Of a DNA stretch of 64,000 nucleotides, positions 1-8,798 are shown piece after piece. Below the pieces are notes generated by a model. That model made no database searches, had not been told where the DNA came from, and saw only the letters and a program-made list of their open reading frames with translations. Position 1 is the first letter of the stretch, and each line of letters starts with the position of its first letter. Source of the stretch: Stratiformator vulcanicus (GTDB lineage Bacteria; Planctomycetota; Planctomycetia; Planctomycetales; Planctomycetaceae). Position numbers and translations under genes: made by a program. The stretch is from contig NZ_CP036268.1 of assembly GCF_007744515.1 (NCBI RefSeq), positions 1,002,529 to 1,066,528 of the forward strand, given 5' to 3'.

Positions 1-1
1 T

Positions 2-3000
2 TTTGAACGCGGCGGGCGGTTTAAACCCGAGGTCGGCATTCCGGAACGCCTTGAAGAACCGGGACGGCCGCGGCAACGCGTCAGCAATCGTGGTTTGGGA
101 ACCCTCAACCGGACTGATCCGGTCTTCATCGGTCTTGCGAAGACGCGACTGCTCGACCCGACGCTTAACTTTTTGGGCACCAACGATCATCCGGGCGATT
201 ACCGCTCCAGCGGATGCACTTCGTGCCATATCATCTATGCCAATGACCGCTCGGTCGTGAATTCGGGACCGTACGCTCGGTACGGAAACGACGGCACTCG
301 GGCCGATGCGCCCGATGACATCGTGCAGGTCGTCGATCCGACGATTCCTCCACATGAATCGGGACACCCGATCGAACACCGCTTCACAAGCGGAATCCCC
401 TCCAGCCAGTGCATGGTCTGCCACATTCACCCCGGCACGACCGTCATGAACAGCTATCTGGGCTTCATGTGGTGGGACCTGGAGACCGAAGGCGAGATGA
501 TGTATCCGCACGAGCAACCCCATCTCAGTGCGGAAGAAGTCGTCAACGGACAGATGTCCGACCCCAATGAAGCGACGCTGCGAGGCAAATGGCGCAACCC
601 CGAATTCCTTAAGAATCTTACCGACCTGAACCCCTATCTCGACAAGACACAATTCGGTGACTTCCACGGTCATGGCTGGGTCTTTCGCGCCGTCTATAAA
701 AAAGACCGGCACGGTCGGATGATCGACTACAAGAACGACGCAGTCAGCAATATCTCAGCCGAGAAATTGGGGCTCGCCGTCGAGAAGCCGCTTGAAGTGC
801 GTCAGCTTTATAAAGATGTCCCAGACTTGAATCTCGTCAAGCAAGCCGAGGAGGAATTTAAGAGCGCTTGGCATGATGTCCCGGTCCACCTGCTCGACGT
901 CCACCTTGAAAAAGGCCTCCACTGCGTCGATTGCCACTTCGTTCAGGATATGCACGGCAATACGAAACTCTACGGCGAAGTACGGGCTGCCATTGAAATT
1001 GAGTGCCGCAACTGCCACGGCACTTCACAGGGCCGGGCATATGAACTCGTCGATGGGAAGCCGGCCCGTTGGCCCGAAGGCCAGCGTCCGAAGATATTCA
1101 CGTCCGGCCCCGCTGCGAAAGAACGCCCCGGCATGGTGCCCGATGGCCGGGAGTTGACCGCAATGCGAACTCCCTTCGGGAAGCCTAGATTCGAGGTTCG
1201 CGGCGACGGCAAAGTCGTTCAGAATTCAATGGTTGAACCGGGTTTGAGTTGGGAGATCAGCCAGGTCGTCGACACGCTTGATCCCGCCCATGAAGATTAC
1301 AACGCTCGTTCGGCACTGGCGAAAACCGTGCGATTTGATGAAGGAGGCCGCTTCGCCTGGGGCGACATGCCGAACGATCCCGAGAAGTGTGCGCACAGCA
1401 CCACGCGGATGAGCTGCATCGCGTGCCACTCTTCCTGGAATCCGAGTTGTTACGGCTGCCATCTCCCGCAGCGGGCCAATATTAAGACCCCCGAATTGCA
1501 CAACGAAGGCGACGTCACACGCAACTACGTGTCTTACAACTTCCAGACGCTCCGCGATGATGTCTATATGCTGGCAAAAGACGGGAACGTCACCGGTAAT
1601 CGGATTAATCCGTCGCGGTCTTCCTGTGCCATTCATGTGACTTCTTACAACGACAAACGTGAGGCGATTTACACGCAGCAGCAGACGATCTCATCTGAAG
1701 GCTATAGCGGTATCGCGTTCAGCACGAACGTGCCACACACTGTCCGCGGTAAGGAAGAGACGAAAACCTGCACCGACTGCCATGTTTCGGCAGCCAATGA
1801 CAACAATGCCTTAATGGCTCAGTTGACGATGCAGGGGACGAATTACCTGAATTTCATGGGCCGGTACTGCTGGGTCGCCGCGAAAGATCACGGACTGTTC
1901 GCGGTCATCGCGACCGAGCGTGATGAGCCGCAGGCCGTCTTCGGTAGCAGCCTCCACAAGCTCGCCTTCCCGGAACATTATAAAAAGCACGTCGAGCACG
2001 GCCGCGTGCTTGAAGAAGCCCACGAGCACCCCGGCGTTGACGTGAAGGATGAGTACCTGCGACCGTGGTACGAACCGGAAATTCTCGATGTGCAGCCGCG
2101 AGGGGAATATTGTTACGCCGCGTGCGGCGAAGACGGTGTCCGCTTCTTCGACGTCGCCTTCATTGATAACAAAGGATTTAGCGAGCGGATCACGACCGCT
2201 CCGTTCTCGCCTCTGGGCCAGCGATTCCACGTCGATACAAAATATGCCACCAGCATCGCCGTGCCGACGACTCTGGCTCCTGATCCGACCCGGAACCACT
2301 TCCCGAAGAATTTTGAAGATCCAATCCCGTTGTACTACGGTTTCGTCTACGCGACCGACAAGTACGAAGGGTTAGTCATCATCGGGATCGCAACGTTGAT
2401 CGACGGTGATCCGCTAAACAACTTCGTGAAGAAGGATGCCGTCTTTAATCCGGGCGGACTGCTGTGCGGGGCGAAGTCGGCGACCGTCGTCGGGCACTAC
2501 ATTTATGTGTGCTGCGATGCCGGGATTGTCGTCGTCGATATAGAAGACCCGTTGCACCCGAAGGTCAAGAAGGTGCTCGGCCACGATGTCGTCGAACATC
2601 CGAAGAGCTTTGAGGTCCAGTTCCGCTACGGTTTCGCCGTCGACCACGAAGGATTGAAGGTCTTTGACACGACCTTTATTGATGATCCGAAGCCGGTCGC
2701 GTCGTTGGCACTTCCCCACGCTCATTCCGTCTACGTCGCCCGCAACTACGCTTATGCCGCCTGCGGCAAGCATGGTCTCTATATCATCGATGTGACCAAT
2801 CCAGAGCGACCGTTTGTCGATCAGGTTTATACGGCCGGCGGGTCCATCAACGACCTGCACGACGTGAAGCTCGGCATCACCTATTCGAGTGAATTCGCCT
2901 ATCTCGCCGACGGCAAGAACGGGATGCGAATCGTGCAACTGACGTCGCCGAACACGCCGGGCAATGGCGGGTTTTACGTCCGGCCGACCCCGCAGCTCGT

Positions 3001-3298
3001 TGCCACCTATCCGATTCCCGAAGGCGGGCACGCCTACGCGATCGGTGAGGCGCTCGATCGAGACCGGGCTGTCGACGAATCGGGCAACCAGATTGCCGTG
3101 TTCGGCCGGGTCGGTGCCCGGCCTTTGAACCTGGCCGAGCAACGCAAGCTGTACCTCGGCCCCGACGGTTGGAATGTGTATCGCGTAATCGACGGCGAAC
3201 GTGACTACTCGATCGAAGATTCGCGAAAGCGGGAACTCGACCTGCACTTGCAGCTTGAGGACCACTTCGGCCGCACGCGTCACCCTCGGAGAAAATAA
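2..3298 (+). CDS. Multihaem cytochrome c with C-terminal LVIVD-repeat propeller (5' partial)
   Basis: The reading frame is open to the left window edge, so the true start lies upstream; a TTG at 95 is the first internal start codon but is unlikely to be the real one. Seven canonical CxxCH haem-binding motifs are visible, with cysteines at about bases 215, 410, 923, 1004, 1415, 1448 and 1769. A C-A-I-H stretch near 1626 looks like a degenerate site. From about base 2090 to 2960 come at least five LVIVD-type repeats of the pattern 'YAACG..G..I.DV', which build a beta-propeller. The protein is inferred to be a periplasmic electron carrier or redox enzyme. Large multihaem-LVIVD fusions are known in Planctomycetota, but the partner and substrate cannot be read from sequence. 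No operon partner is evident downstream. Confidence 0.85.
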   Translation, partial: FERGGRFKPEVGIPERLEEPGRPRQRVSNRGLGTLNRTDPVFIGLAKTRLLDPTLNFLGTNDHPGDYRSSGCTSCHIIYANDRSVVNSGPYARYGNDGTRADAPDDIVQVVDPTIPPHESGHPIEHRFTSGIPSSQCMVCHIHPGTTVMNSYLGFMWWDLETEGEMMYPHEQPHLSAEEVVNGQMSDPNEATLRGKWRNPEFLKNLTDLNPYLDKTQFGDFHGHGWVFRAVYKKDRHGRMIDYKNDAVSNISAEKLGLAVEKPLEVRQLYKDVPDLNLVKQAEEEFKSAWHDVPVHLLDVHLEKGLHCVDCHFVQDMHGNTKLYGEVRAAIEIECRNCHGTSQGRAYELVDGKPARWPEGQRPKIFTSGPAAKERPGMVPDGRELTAMRTPFGKPRFEVRGDGKVVQNSMVEPGLSWEISQVVDTLDPAHEDYNARSALAKTVRFDEGGRFAWGDMPNDPEKCAHSTTRMSCIACHSSWNPSCYGCHLPQRANIKTPELHNEGDVTRNYVSYNFQTLRDDVYMLAKDGNVTGNRINPSRSSCAIHVTSYNDKREAIYTQQQTISSEGYSGIAFSTNVPHTVRGKEETKTCTDCHVSAANDNNALMAQLTMQGTNYLNFMGRYCWVAAKDHGLFAVIATERDEPQAVFGSSLHKLAFPEHYKKHVEHGRVLEEAHEHPGVDVKDEYLRPWYEPEILDVQPRGEYCYAACGEDGVRFFDVAFIDNKGFSERITTAPFSPLGQRFHVDTKYATSIAVPTTLAPDPTRNHFPKNFEDPIPLYYGFVYATDKYEGLVIIGIATLIDGDPLNNFVKKDAVFNPGGLLCGAKSATVVGHYIYVCCDAGIVVVDIEDPLHPKVKKVLGHDVVEHPKSFEVQFRYGFAVDHEGLKVFDTTFIDDPKPVASLALPHAHSVYVARNYAYAACGKHGLYIIDVTNPERPFVDQVYTAGGSINDLHDVKLGITYSSEFAYLADGKNGMRIVQLTSPNTPGNGGFYVRPTPQLVATYPIPEGGHAYAIGEALDRDRAVDESGNQIAVFGRVGARPLNLAEQRKLYLGPDGWNVYRVIDGERDYSIEDSRKRELDLHLQLEDHFGRTRHPRRK

Positions 3299-3409
3299 TC
3301 GCTCGACGGCCGCCCTTCACTGCGACCCGCGATCTCCGGCCTTCATCAAATGACGGAAGTTCGAATTCGCCTTCACGTAGATCGCCGAAAGTGCGAAAAA
3401 CCCGGCACG

Positions 3410-3964
3410 ATGGACCGCTCTTTCCTACCGATCGCGCTGCTTTTGTGCCTATGGGGCTCAGGGTGCGCGCTGTTCGATAAAGAGACGGTCTCGAACCCGG
3501 TCTTCGTGCCCTGCGGAAACAGTGAGGTCGCTTGGGAGCGGACCGTCGATGCGATCCATGATTTTCGCTTTCCCGTCGCCCGCGAGAACAAACTCGACGG
3601 CGTGATCGAAACGGAGTATCGCATCGGCTCCGGGTTGCTTGAGCCTTGGAACAAAGACTCGGTCGGCTTCACCAATCGACTCGAAAGCACACTCCAATCG
3701 ATCCGTCGCAAGGCAATTGTGACTGTAGCCCCCACGCAGGGAGGCTATCTGGTCGGGGTCGAATCGATCAAAGAGCTCGAAGACGTTCGTCCCGTCGGGC
3801 GATCGACGGTGGGTGGCGAAACCTTCCAGACTCGCCAGGAACTCCGTCGTGACCTTGATCTCGTCGACGACACGACGGTCCCCCGCGGCTGGATTTACCA
3901 GGGTCGCGACTTCGCGCTGGAGCAAGCCATGCTCCAACGGGTCCGCAAGCGGTTCGGTCGGTAA
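3410..3964 (+). CDS. Putative lipoprotein of unknown function
   Basis: About 184 residues. The longer frame opens at 3350, but the ATG at 3410 is preferred because it places a clean lipoprotein signal at the N terminus: a charged MDR start, a hydrophobic run and the lipobox L-W-G-S-G-C at about residues 14-19. The mature part has mixed alpha/beta composition with no motif I recognise. It would be anchored in a membrane facing the periplasm. It follows the cytochrome gene by about 110 bases on the same strand, so co-transcription is possible but not shown. Function unknown. Confidence 0.6.
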   Translation: MDRSFLPIALLLCLWGSGCALFDKETVSNPVFVPCGNSEVAWERTVDAIHDFRFPVARENKLDGVIETEYRIGSGLLEPWNKDSVGFTNRLESTLQSIRRKAIVTVAPTQGGYLVGVESIKELEDVRPVGRSTVGGETFQTRQELRRDLDLVDDTTVPRGWIYQGRDFALEQAMLQRVRKRFGR

Positions 3965-4363
3965 GCGGTTTCCGCGAACGCCGGTGACCGGACAGATCAA
4001 GCAGCGGCTTGCGACGAGCGTCGCCTCGTCTGCAGTTGGCCGCAGTCATTTTTGCTAGCCCGGCAGCGAGTACCAGCGGAAATCGTCAGAAACCTCGAGG
4101 TCCGAGACCAATGCCCCGCACCCGAACACAATCCCGGTCCCTAAAATGATTTAGAGCATTCGAGAATTGGTAAAGGTGTCCCTTGCTGGCGCTGCGGGCT
4201 TGTTTTCGATATGAGCGGCCACTACCCTACGATTCCTTGAGACTGAGTCTCAATCCTTGCCGAGTTCGCCAGCCTCCCGCCAGCCACACTACTCCGGCCG
4301 TTCCCATACTGACAGTCGATCGATCCGCTCTCCCGGTCGATCGAAGGCCTCCGGAGCCCTGCC
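3965..4363. other. Intergenic stretch without a convincing gene
   Basis: About 400 bases between the lipoprotein gene and the DUF1559 gene. Short open frames here have no family features. The only structure noted is one copy of a 30-base dispersed repeat at 4179-4208, listed separately. The promoter of the downstream gene presumably lies here, but no clear -35/-10 pair is visible. Confidence 0.6.
4179..4208 (+). repeat. Dispersed intergenic repeat, copy 1
   Basis: A 30-base stretch containing the core gctgcgggcttg matches 44588-44617 at 28 of 30 positions. The 12-base core also occurs in reverse orientation at 16287-16298. All copies lie in intergenic DNA. Confidence 0.6.
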
Positions 4364-5395
4364 ATGAAACGTACTGCCTTCACGCTGATCGAATTGCTTG
4401 TGGTCATCGCGATCATTGCGGTGTTGATCGCATTGCTTCTGCCTGCCGTCCAGCAAGCCCGCGAAGCCGCACGGCGGAGCCAGTGCAAAAACAATTTGAA
4501 GCAGATCGGCCTCGCTCTTCACAATTACCTCGACGTCAACTCATACCTGCCGCCGTCGTTTTGCCTGCCGAACGGCACCTCGACAGGTAACGGCGGGCAA
4601 TGGTCGGTCCACGCCCGAATCCTGCCCTTTGTCGAAGAGGCGAATCTCTATCGCTTGGCCGACTTGTCCCTTCCCTACGACGACGCCGCGAATGGAAATA
4701 TCGCGAACACCAAAGTCGGCCTGTTCCAGTGCCCCAGTGATATCGGAGACCGGCCGAGGGGAACCGAGCATTACCCGACCAGCTACGGAGCCAACATGGG
4801 CACGTGGTTCGTATGGGACAACGACAGTTTTGCCAGAGGCAACGGAGCCTTCGCTCCCAACGCGAAGTGGTCGACCGCCGAGTTCACTGACGGGACGAGC
4901 AATACGCTTTGCTTTTCAGAAGTAAAAGCTTGGACCCCTTACCTACGAGACACCGACGCCTTGCCGGAGCCGACGACCCTCCCAGGTACAGGTCCGGCAA
5001 CCTTGAGTCTCGTCTCGGGCCAAACGACCGGAGATGCCACCAAGGTCAAAGGCAGTGAAATCGGCAATGGAACGGGACATACCGAATGGGTTGACGGACG
5101 CGTCCACCAGACCGGCTTCACGGTCGCGCTGCCGCCGAATTCGTTCGTGCCGATTGAAGGGACCGGAAGTGCGGGCAGCCCTGCGATTCGCGACGGCGAC
5201 TTCACGAACTGCCGCGAGGGGAAGTCGTGCGATGAGCCCACGTATGCCGCCGTCACGTCACGTAGTTATCACGTCGGCGGGGTGCAATCGCTGCTGATGG
5301 ACGGCTCGGCCCATTTCATGAGCGAGAACATCGACCTCGGTCTGTGGCGGATCCTCGGTCAGCGAAACGACGGCGACGTCATCGGCGAGTTCTAA
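4364..5395 (+). CDS. DUF1559 domain protein with type II prepilin-like N terminus
   Basis: 343 residues. The N terminus [17 protein letters not shown] is a textbook prepilin/pseudopilin motif ([12 protein letters not shown]), predicted to be processed before the phenylalanine by a prepilin peptidase. It continues as the long amphipathic helix [20 protein letters not shown]. The C terminus carries the DUF1559 (SBP_bac_10) signature Y-H-V-G-G...D-G at about residues 305-320. This family is hugely expanded in Planctomycetota, and its members are thought to form pseudopilus or surface structures. It stands alone between a lipoprotein gene and nadD. The specific function is unknown. Confidence 0.93.
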   Translation: MKRTAFTLIELLVVIAIIAVLIALLLPAVQQAREAARRSQCKNNLKQIGLALHNYLDVNSYLPPSFCLPNGTSTGNGGQWSVHARILPFVEEANLYRLADLSLPYDDAANGNIANTKVGLFQCPSDIGDRPRGTEHYPTSYGANMGTWFVWDNDSFARGNGAFAPNAKWSTAEFTDGTSNTLCFSEVKAWTPYLRDTDALPEPTTLPGTGPATLSLVSGQTTGDATKVKGSEIGNGTGHTEWVDGRVHQTGFTVALPPNSFVPIEGTGSAGSPAIRDGDFTNCREGKSCDEPTYAAVTSRSYHVGGVQSLLMDGSAHFMSENIDLGLWRILGQRNDGDVIGEF

Positions 5396-5546
5396 ACTAC
5401 GCAATCGTCAGTAAAGCACTGCCGTGTCAGAAAATACCGAAGAAGGCGGTCCGGTTTCGGCGGCGTGTTCTTGTCGCCTGCAACGGCGTTCGTCAAGATG
5501 ATCGGAATTAACCGGCACTCTTCGACTTCACCCCCTCCGCCACGCG

Positions 5547-6161
5547 ATGAAACTCGGTATCTACGGCGGCACTTTCGATCCGGTCCATTTCGGTCACCTG
5601 CTTCTGGCCGAGCAGTGCCGGGAGCAATTGGAATTGGACGAAGTACGATTTGTGCCGGCGGGCGACCCGCCGCATAAGGATCGGCTCGGGCTGTCGGACG
5701 GGAAGGCCCGGGCTGAAATGCTCGACTTTGCGACCGCGGGAAATCCCGACTTCGTGGTCGATCGCCGAGAACTGAAGCGGGTGGGGCCGAGTTATACGAT
5801 CGAAACATTGCGCGAGATCAAGGCCGAGCAGCCAGATGCATCGCTTTATTTTCTGATGGGGGCCGACTCGCTGGCGTATCTGGCGGCGTGGCGAGAGCCG
5901 CAGGAAATATTGAAATTGGCGACGGTCGCCGCAGTTGGTCGGCCGGGCGGCATATCGCTCGATCGCGACAAGGTGAAGCAGGTTTGGGGCGATGATCTCG
6001 CCGACCGCATTCACATCATCAACATGCCGCAGATCGACCTGTCCGCGACGGACATACGCCGACGGGTACGCGACGGAAGGAGCATCCGGTATATGGTGCC
6101 AGCTTCCGTAGAGGCGTATATTGGGGACCGAGAATTGTTTGGCAACGGAGGAAATCCCTGA
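5547..6161 (+). CDS. nadD: Nicotinate-nucleotide adenylyltransferase
   Basis: 204 residues, the usual length. NadD transfers the adenylyl group of ATP to nicotinate mononucleotide to make deamido-NAD in cytosolic NAD synthesis. The nucleotidyltransferase signature GGTFDPVHFGHL is at residues 7-18, an SxTDIR-type motif (LSATDIRRR) lies near residue 170, and GADSLAYLAAW is in the middle. The stop codon overlaps the ATG of the next small gene (TGATG at 6159-6163), so a toxin-antitoxin-like pair is translationally coupled to this housekeeping gene. No other NAD biosynthesis gene is nearby. Confidence 0.95.
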   Translation: MKLGIYGGTFDPVHFGHLLLAEQCREQLELDEVRFVPAGDPPHKDRLGLSDGKARAEMLDFATAGNPDFVVDRRELKRVGPSYTIETLREIKAEQPDASLYFLMGADSLAYLAAWREPQEILKLATVAAVGRPGGISLDRDKVKQVWGDDLADRIHIINMPQIDLSATDIRRRVRDGRSIRYMVPASVEAYIGDRELFGNGGNP

Positions 6162-6409
6162 TGACAGTCAGCGAAGAACTACGGCAATTTCACGAGTTTG
6201 CCTCGAACCGGCTATTGAACGATTCCGCCGAGCTTTCGTTGGAAGAGTTGCTGGACCAATGGCGCTTCGAGAACCCCAGTTCGATGTCTGTCGGCAAAGA
6301 TGTTAGTGCGGTCAAAGAAGCGATCAAAGACTACAAAGAGGGCGATCGCGGGACAATAGCCGGTGAACACTCCGCGACGCTCCGAGCGGAACTGGGAATC
6401 GGTGAGTGA
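6161..6409 (+). CDS. Putative antitoxin of a ParE-type toxin-antitoxin pair
   Basis: 82 residues, acidic and helical. It starts at an ATG that shares one base with the nadD stop. Its stop (6407-6409) overlaps the GTG/ATG start of the downstream ParE-like toxin. It shares a pattern (FH-[EK]-[FY]-A-S, then a leucine-rich helix and EAI/EGI) with the protein at 19128-19412, so both belong to one antitoxin family. Antitoxin is inferred from size, the overlapping pair architecture and the toxin next door; no DNA-binding fold is obvious by eye. Confidence 0.6.
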   Translation: MTVSEELRQFHEFASNRLLNDSAELSLEELLDQWRFENPSSMSVGKDVSAVKEAIKDYKEGDRGTIAGEHSATLRAELGIGE

Positions 6410-6732
6410 TGGGCCGTCTTCCGGTTGTCGAATTGCGACGTGCGCGAAATGACAAAAGGCAGATTGCCTCATGGATTCATGCAAGGTCACGCCGGGGATC
6501 TGCAGCCTGGCTTCGGGCATATGACGAACTTCTCCGTCGCCTTGGCGACGAAGCGATGTCATTCCCAGTTGTCGATCATGCTGAATTCGAGTTTCAGATT
6601 CGGACGGCTCCGTTTAAGACCCGCCGCGGAAAAATTTACCAAGTTTTTTTCTTTGTCGACGCAGGGATCGTGCATGTCGCTCGGGTGCGGGGACCGGGGC
6701 AGGCACTGCTCGACCCAGACAAACTGAATTGA
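6406..6732 (+). CDS. ParE/RelE-superfamily toxin
   Basis: 108 residues from GTG 6406, or 107 from the adjacent ATG 6409. The arrangement follows RelE/ParE toxins: a basic N-terminal helix pair with SWIHARSRRGSAAW, then the beta-hairpin 'QIRTAPFKTRRGKIYQVFFFVDAGIVHVARVRGPGQ', whose central basic residues and R-x-R-x-P-G-Q end are typical of planctomycete members. It overlaps its antitoxin by 1-4 bases. RelE-type members cleave mRNA on the ribosome and ParE-type members poison gyrase; the sequence does not decide between them. Confidence 0.7.
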   Translation: MMGRLPVVELRRARNDKRQIASWIHARSRRGSAAWLRAYDELLRRLGDEAMSFPVVDHAEFEFQIRTAPFKTRRGKIYQVFFFVDAGIVHVARVRGPGQALLDPDKLN

Positions 6733-6784
6733 TCGCAAATGTCGAACATTTGACTTTCTGAATTAAGAAATACGAGGAATTGAA

Positions 6785-8719
6785 ATGAGTACAGAAACCA
6801 CACAGCCTGAGCAGTTTACATTCCAAGCCGAAGTCAGCCGGTTGTTGCACCTGCTGAGCCATTCGCTTTACCAGAATAAAGAGGTCGCGGTTCGCGAACT
6901 GGTCTCGAATGCATCCGATGCACTCGACAAGTTTCGGCACGTTGCGCTCTCCGATGAAACAGTGCGGGACGAGGCCGAATTGGCCATTCATGTCGAACTC
7001 GATGAAGAAGCCAAAACGCTAACCATCCGCGACAACGGCATCGGGATGACGCGGGACGAATTGGTCGGCAATCTCGGCACGATCGCTCACAGTGGGTCGC
7101 TCGACTTTCTGTCGAAGCTCTCGGGTGATGAAGCGAAAGACGTATCGCTGATCGGGCAGTTCGGGGTCGGGTTTTATTCCGCCTTCATGCTGGCTGACCG
7201 TGTTGAAGTTCGGACGCGTAGTTTTCAGGAAGACTCCGCCGGCGGGCTGCTCTGGGAGAGCGACGGAACGGGCAATTTCACCATCGAGCCGCTCGAAGGC
7301 GAGACCCCGCGCGGCACCGCAATTACATTAAAACTCCGCGAAGACACCGCAGAGTTTCTTAAACCGGAGCACATTAAACACGTCCTCGGCAAGTACAGCA
7401 CTTTCGTGCCCTATCCGATTTATGTCGCCGAAGAACGTGTGAATGAACAGCGACCGATCTGGGTCGAGCCGAAGTCGCAGGTCACCGATGAACAATACGA
7501 AAAGTTCTATCAATACCTGTCGCACCGCAGTGATGAAAAACCGCAGTGGCATTTGCATCTCGCGGCCGACTCGCCGTTTCAGTTTCACGCCGTACTTTAT
7601 GCGCCGCAATCAAATTTTGAGAAACTTGGCTTCGGCAAGAGCGAGCACGGTTTAAGCCTCTGTGCCAAGCGGGTTCTTGTCGAAAGTGATTGTAAGGATT
7701 TATTGCCGGAGTACCTCAGATTTATCTACGGTCTGGTCGACTCGGCCGATTTGCCGCTTAACGTGAGTCGGCAGGCACTGCAGGACGACACCGTCTTCCG
7801 CAAAATACGCAAAGTGCTGGTCAAAAAGGTCTTGGACCACTTGGCCAAGATGGCGAAGTCGGAACCGGAACAGTACTTGGAGTTCTGGGGTGAATTCGGC
7901 TCGATCTTGCGGGAGGGCATCGCGGGTGATTTTGAGAATCGCGACAAACTCGCTTCACTGCTGCGATTCCGGTCCTCACACGATGTCGATGGGAAGCCGA
8001 TCTCTCTCGACGATTACGTGAGCCGCGCCCCGGAAGACCAAGAGCAGATCTACTTCATCGGCGGGGCCGACATGGCGTCGATCCGTAATAGCCCGAGCCT
8101 TGAAATATTTAAGAAGCGAGGTCTGGAAGTTCTATATCTGACCGATCCGGTCGATGAGTTTGTGGCGGCTCATCTCGGTACGTTTCAGGAAAAACGACTC
8201 GTCAGCATTGATTCGGCTGACGTCAAACTACCCGCCGAAAGCGATCAGCAGAAAGCGGAGAGTGAGGAAGGCGACGACGAAGCGCAAAGCAGTGACGGCG
8301 ACGAAAAGAAGCATCCGGCCGGGTTCGAGAAAGTCGTCGAACTCTTCCAAGCGGGGATCGAAAATGAAGTCGAAGATGTCCGGGCGACGGAACTTCTGGC
8401 CGACAGCCCCTGTCGGCTCGTTACGCCCGAAGGTGCGCTTTCGACGCAGATGCAGAAAATCCTGGCGATGTCGAACGCCGACGGAATGCCGCCGATGAAA
8501 AAGATATTGGAGTTAAATCCGAATCATCCGTTAATCGAGCGGCTCAGTGTGCTAGCAGGAAATGAACAGAACGCGGCGTTCGTGAAAGATTGCGGTCGAC
8601 AACTCTATGACAACGCTCTGCTGTTATCGGGGCTTGCTCCGAATCCCGAAACGCTGACCCGACGTACTCAGCAGTTCATGGAAGATCTCGCTGAAAAGCG
8701 GTCGTCCCTCGTGCTATAG
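6785..8719 (+). CDS. htpG: Molecular chaperone HtpG (bacterial Hsp90)
   Basis: 644 residues, a normal HtpG length. The N-terminal GHKL ATPase domain shows LVSNASDALDK, the DNGIGMT motif, the lid sequence GTIAHSGS and IGQFGVGFYSAF. The middle and C-terminal dimerisation domains follow, separated by an acidic low-complexity segment near residues 485-515 (EEGDDEAQSSDGDEKK). HtpG is a cytosolic ATP-dependent chaperone. A good ribosome-binding site (gagg, 8 bases) precedes the ATG. It is read convergently with the NYN gene, and an inverted repeat lies between them. No heat-shock operator was recognised. Confidence 0.97.
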   Translation: MSTETTQPEQFTFQAEVSRLLHLLSHSLYQNKEVAVRELVSNASDALDKFRHVALSDETVRDEAELAIHVELDEEAKTLTIRDNGIGMTRDELVGNLGTIAHSGSLDFLSKLSGDEAKDVSLIGQFGVGFYSAFMLADRVEVRTRSFQEDSAGGLLWESDGTGNFTIEPLEGETPRGTAITLKLREDTAEFLKPEHIKHVLGKYSTFVPYPIYVAEERVNEQRPIWVEPKSQVTDEQYEKFYQYLSHRSDEKPQWHLHLAADSPFQFHAVLYAPQSNFEKLGFGKSEHGLSLCAKRVLVESDCKDLLPEYLRFIYGLVDSADLPLNVSRQALQDDTVFRKIRKVLVKKVLDHLAKMAKSEPEQYLEFWGEFGSILREGIAGDFENRDKLASLLRFRSSHDVDGKPISLDDYVSRAPEDQEQIYFIGGADMASIRNSPSLEIFKKRGLEVLYLTDPVDEFVAAHLGTFQEKRLVSIDSADVKLPAESDQQKAESEEGDDEAQSSDGDEKKHPAGFEKVVELFQAGIENEVEDVRATELLADSPCRLVTPEGALSTQMQKILAMSNADGMPPMKKILELNPNHPLIERLSVLAGNEQNAAFVKDCGRQLYDNALLLSGLAPNPETLTRRTQQFMEDLAEKRSSLVL

Positions 8720-8754
8720 AGATTAATGCCTAAAAAGCATGGGACATCAGGCTG

Positions 8755-8798
8755 AATGTCGGCGATGAGGTTTGCGCGGGCAATTCTCCGCCGACATT
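8755..8798. terminator. Inverted repeat between convergent genes, possible terminator
   Basis: The arms aatgtcggcg (8755-8764) and cgccgacatt (8789-8798) are perfectly complementary over 10 bases with a 24-base loop. It sits between the convergent ends of htpG and the NYN gene and overlaps the latter's stop. There is no T-tract, so termination is an inference from position. Confidence 0.4.

Noticed and set aside
2414-3283. 289-residue minus-strand frame inside the cytochrome gene
   Set aside because: It lies opposite the LVIVD propeller and has no domain features.
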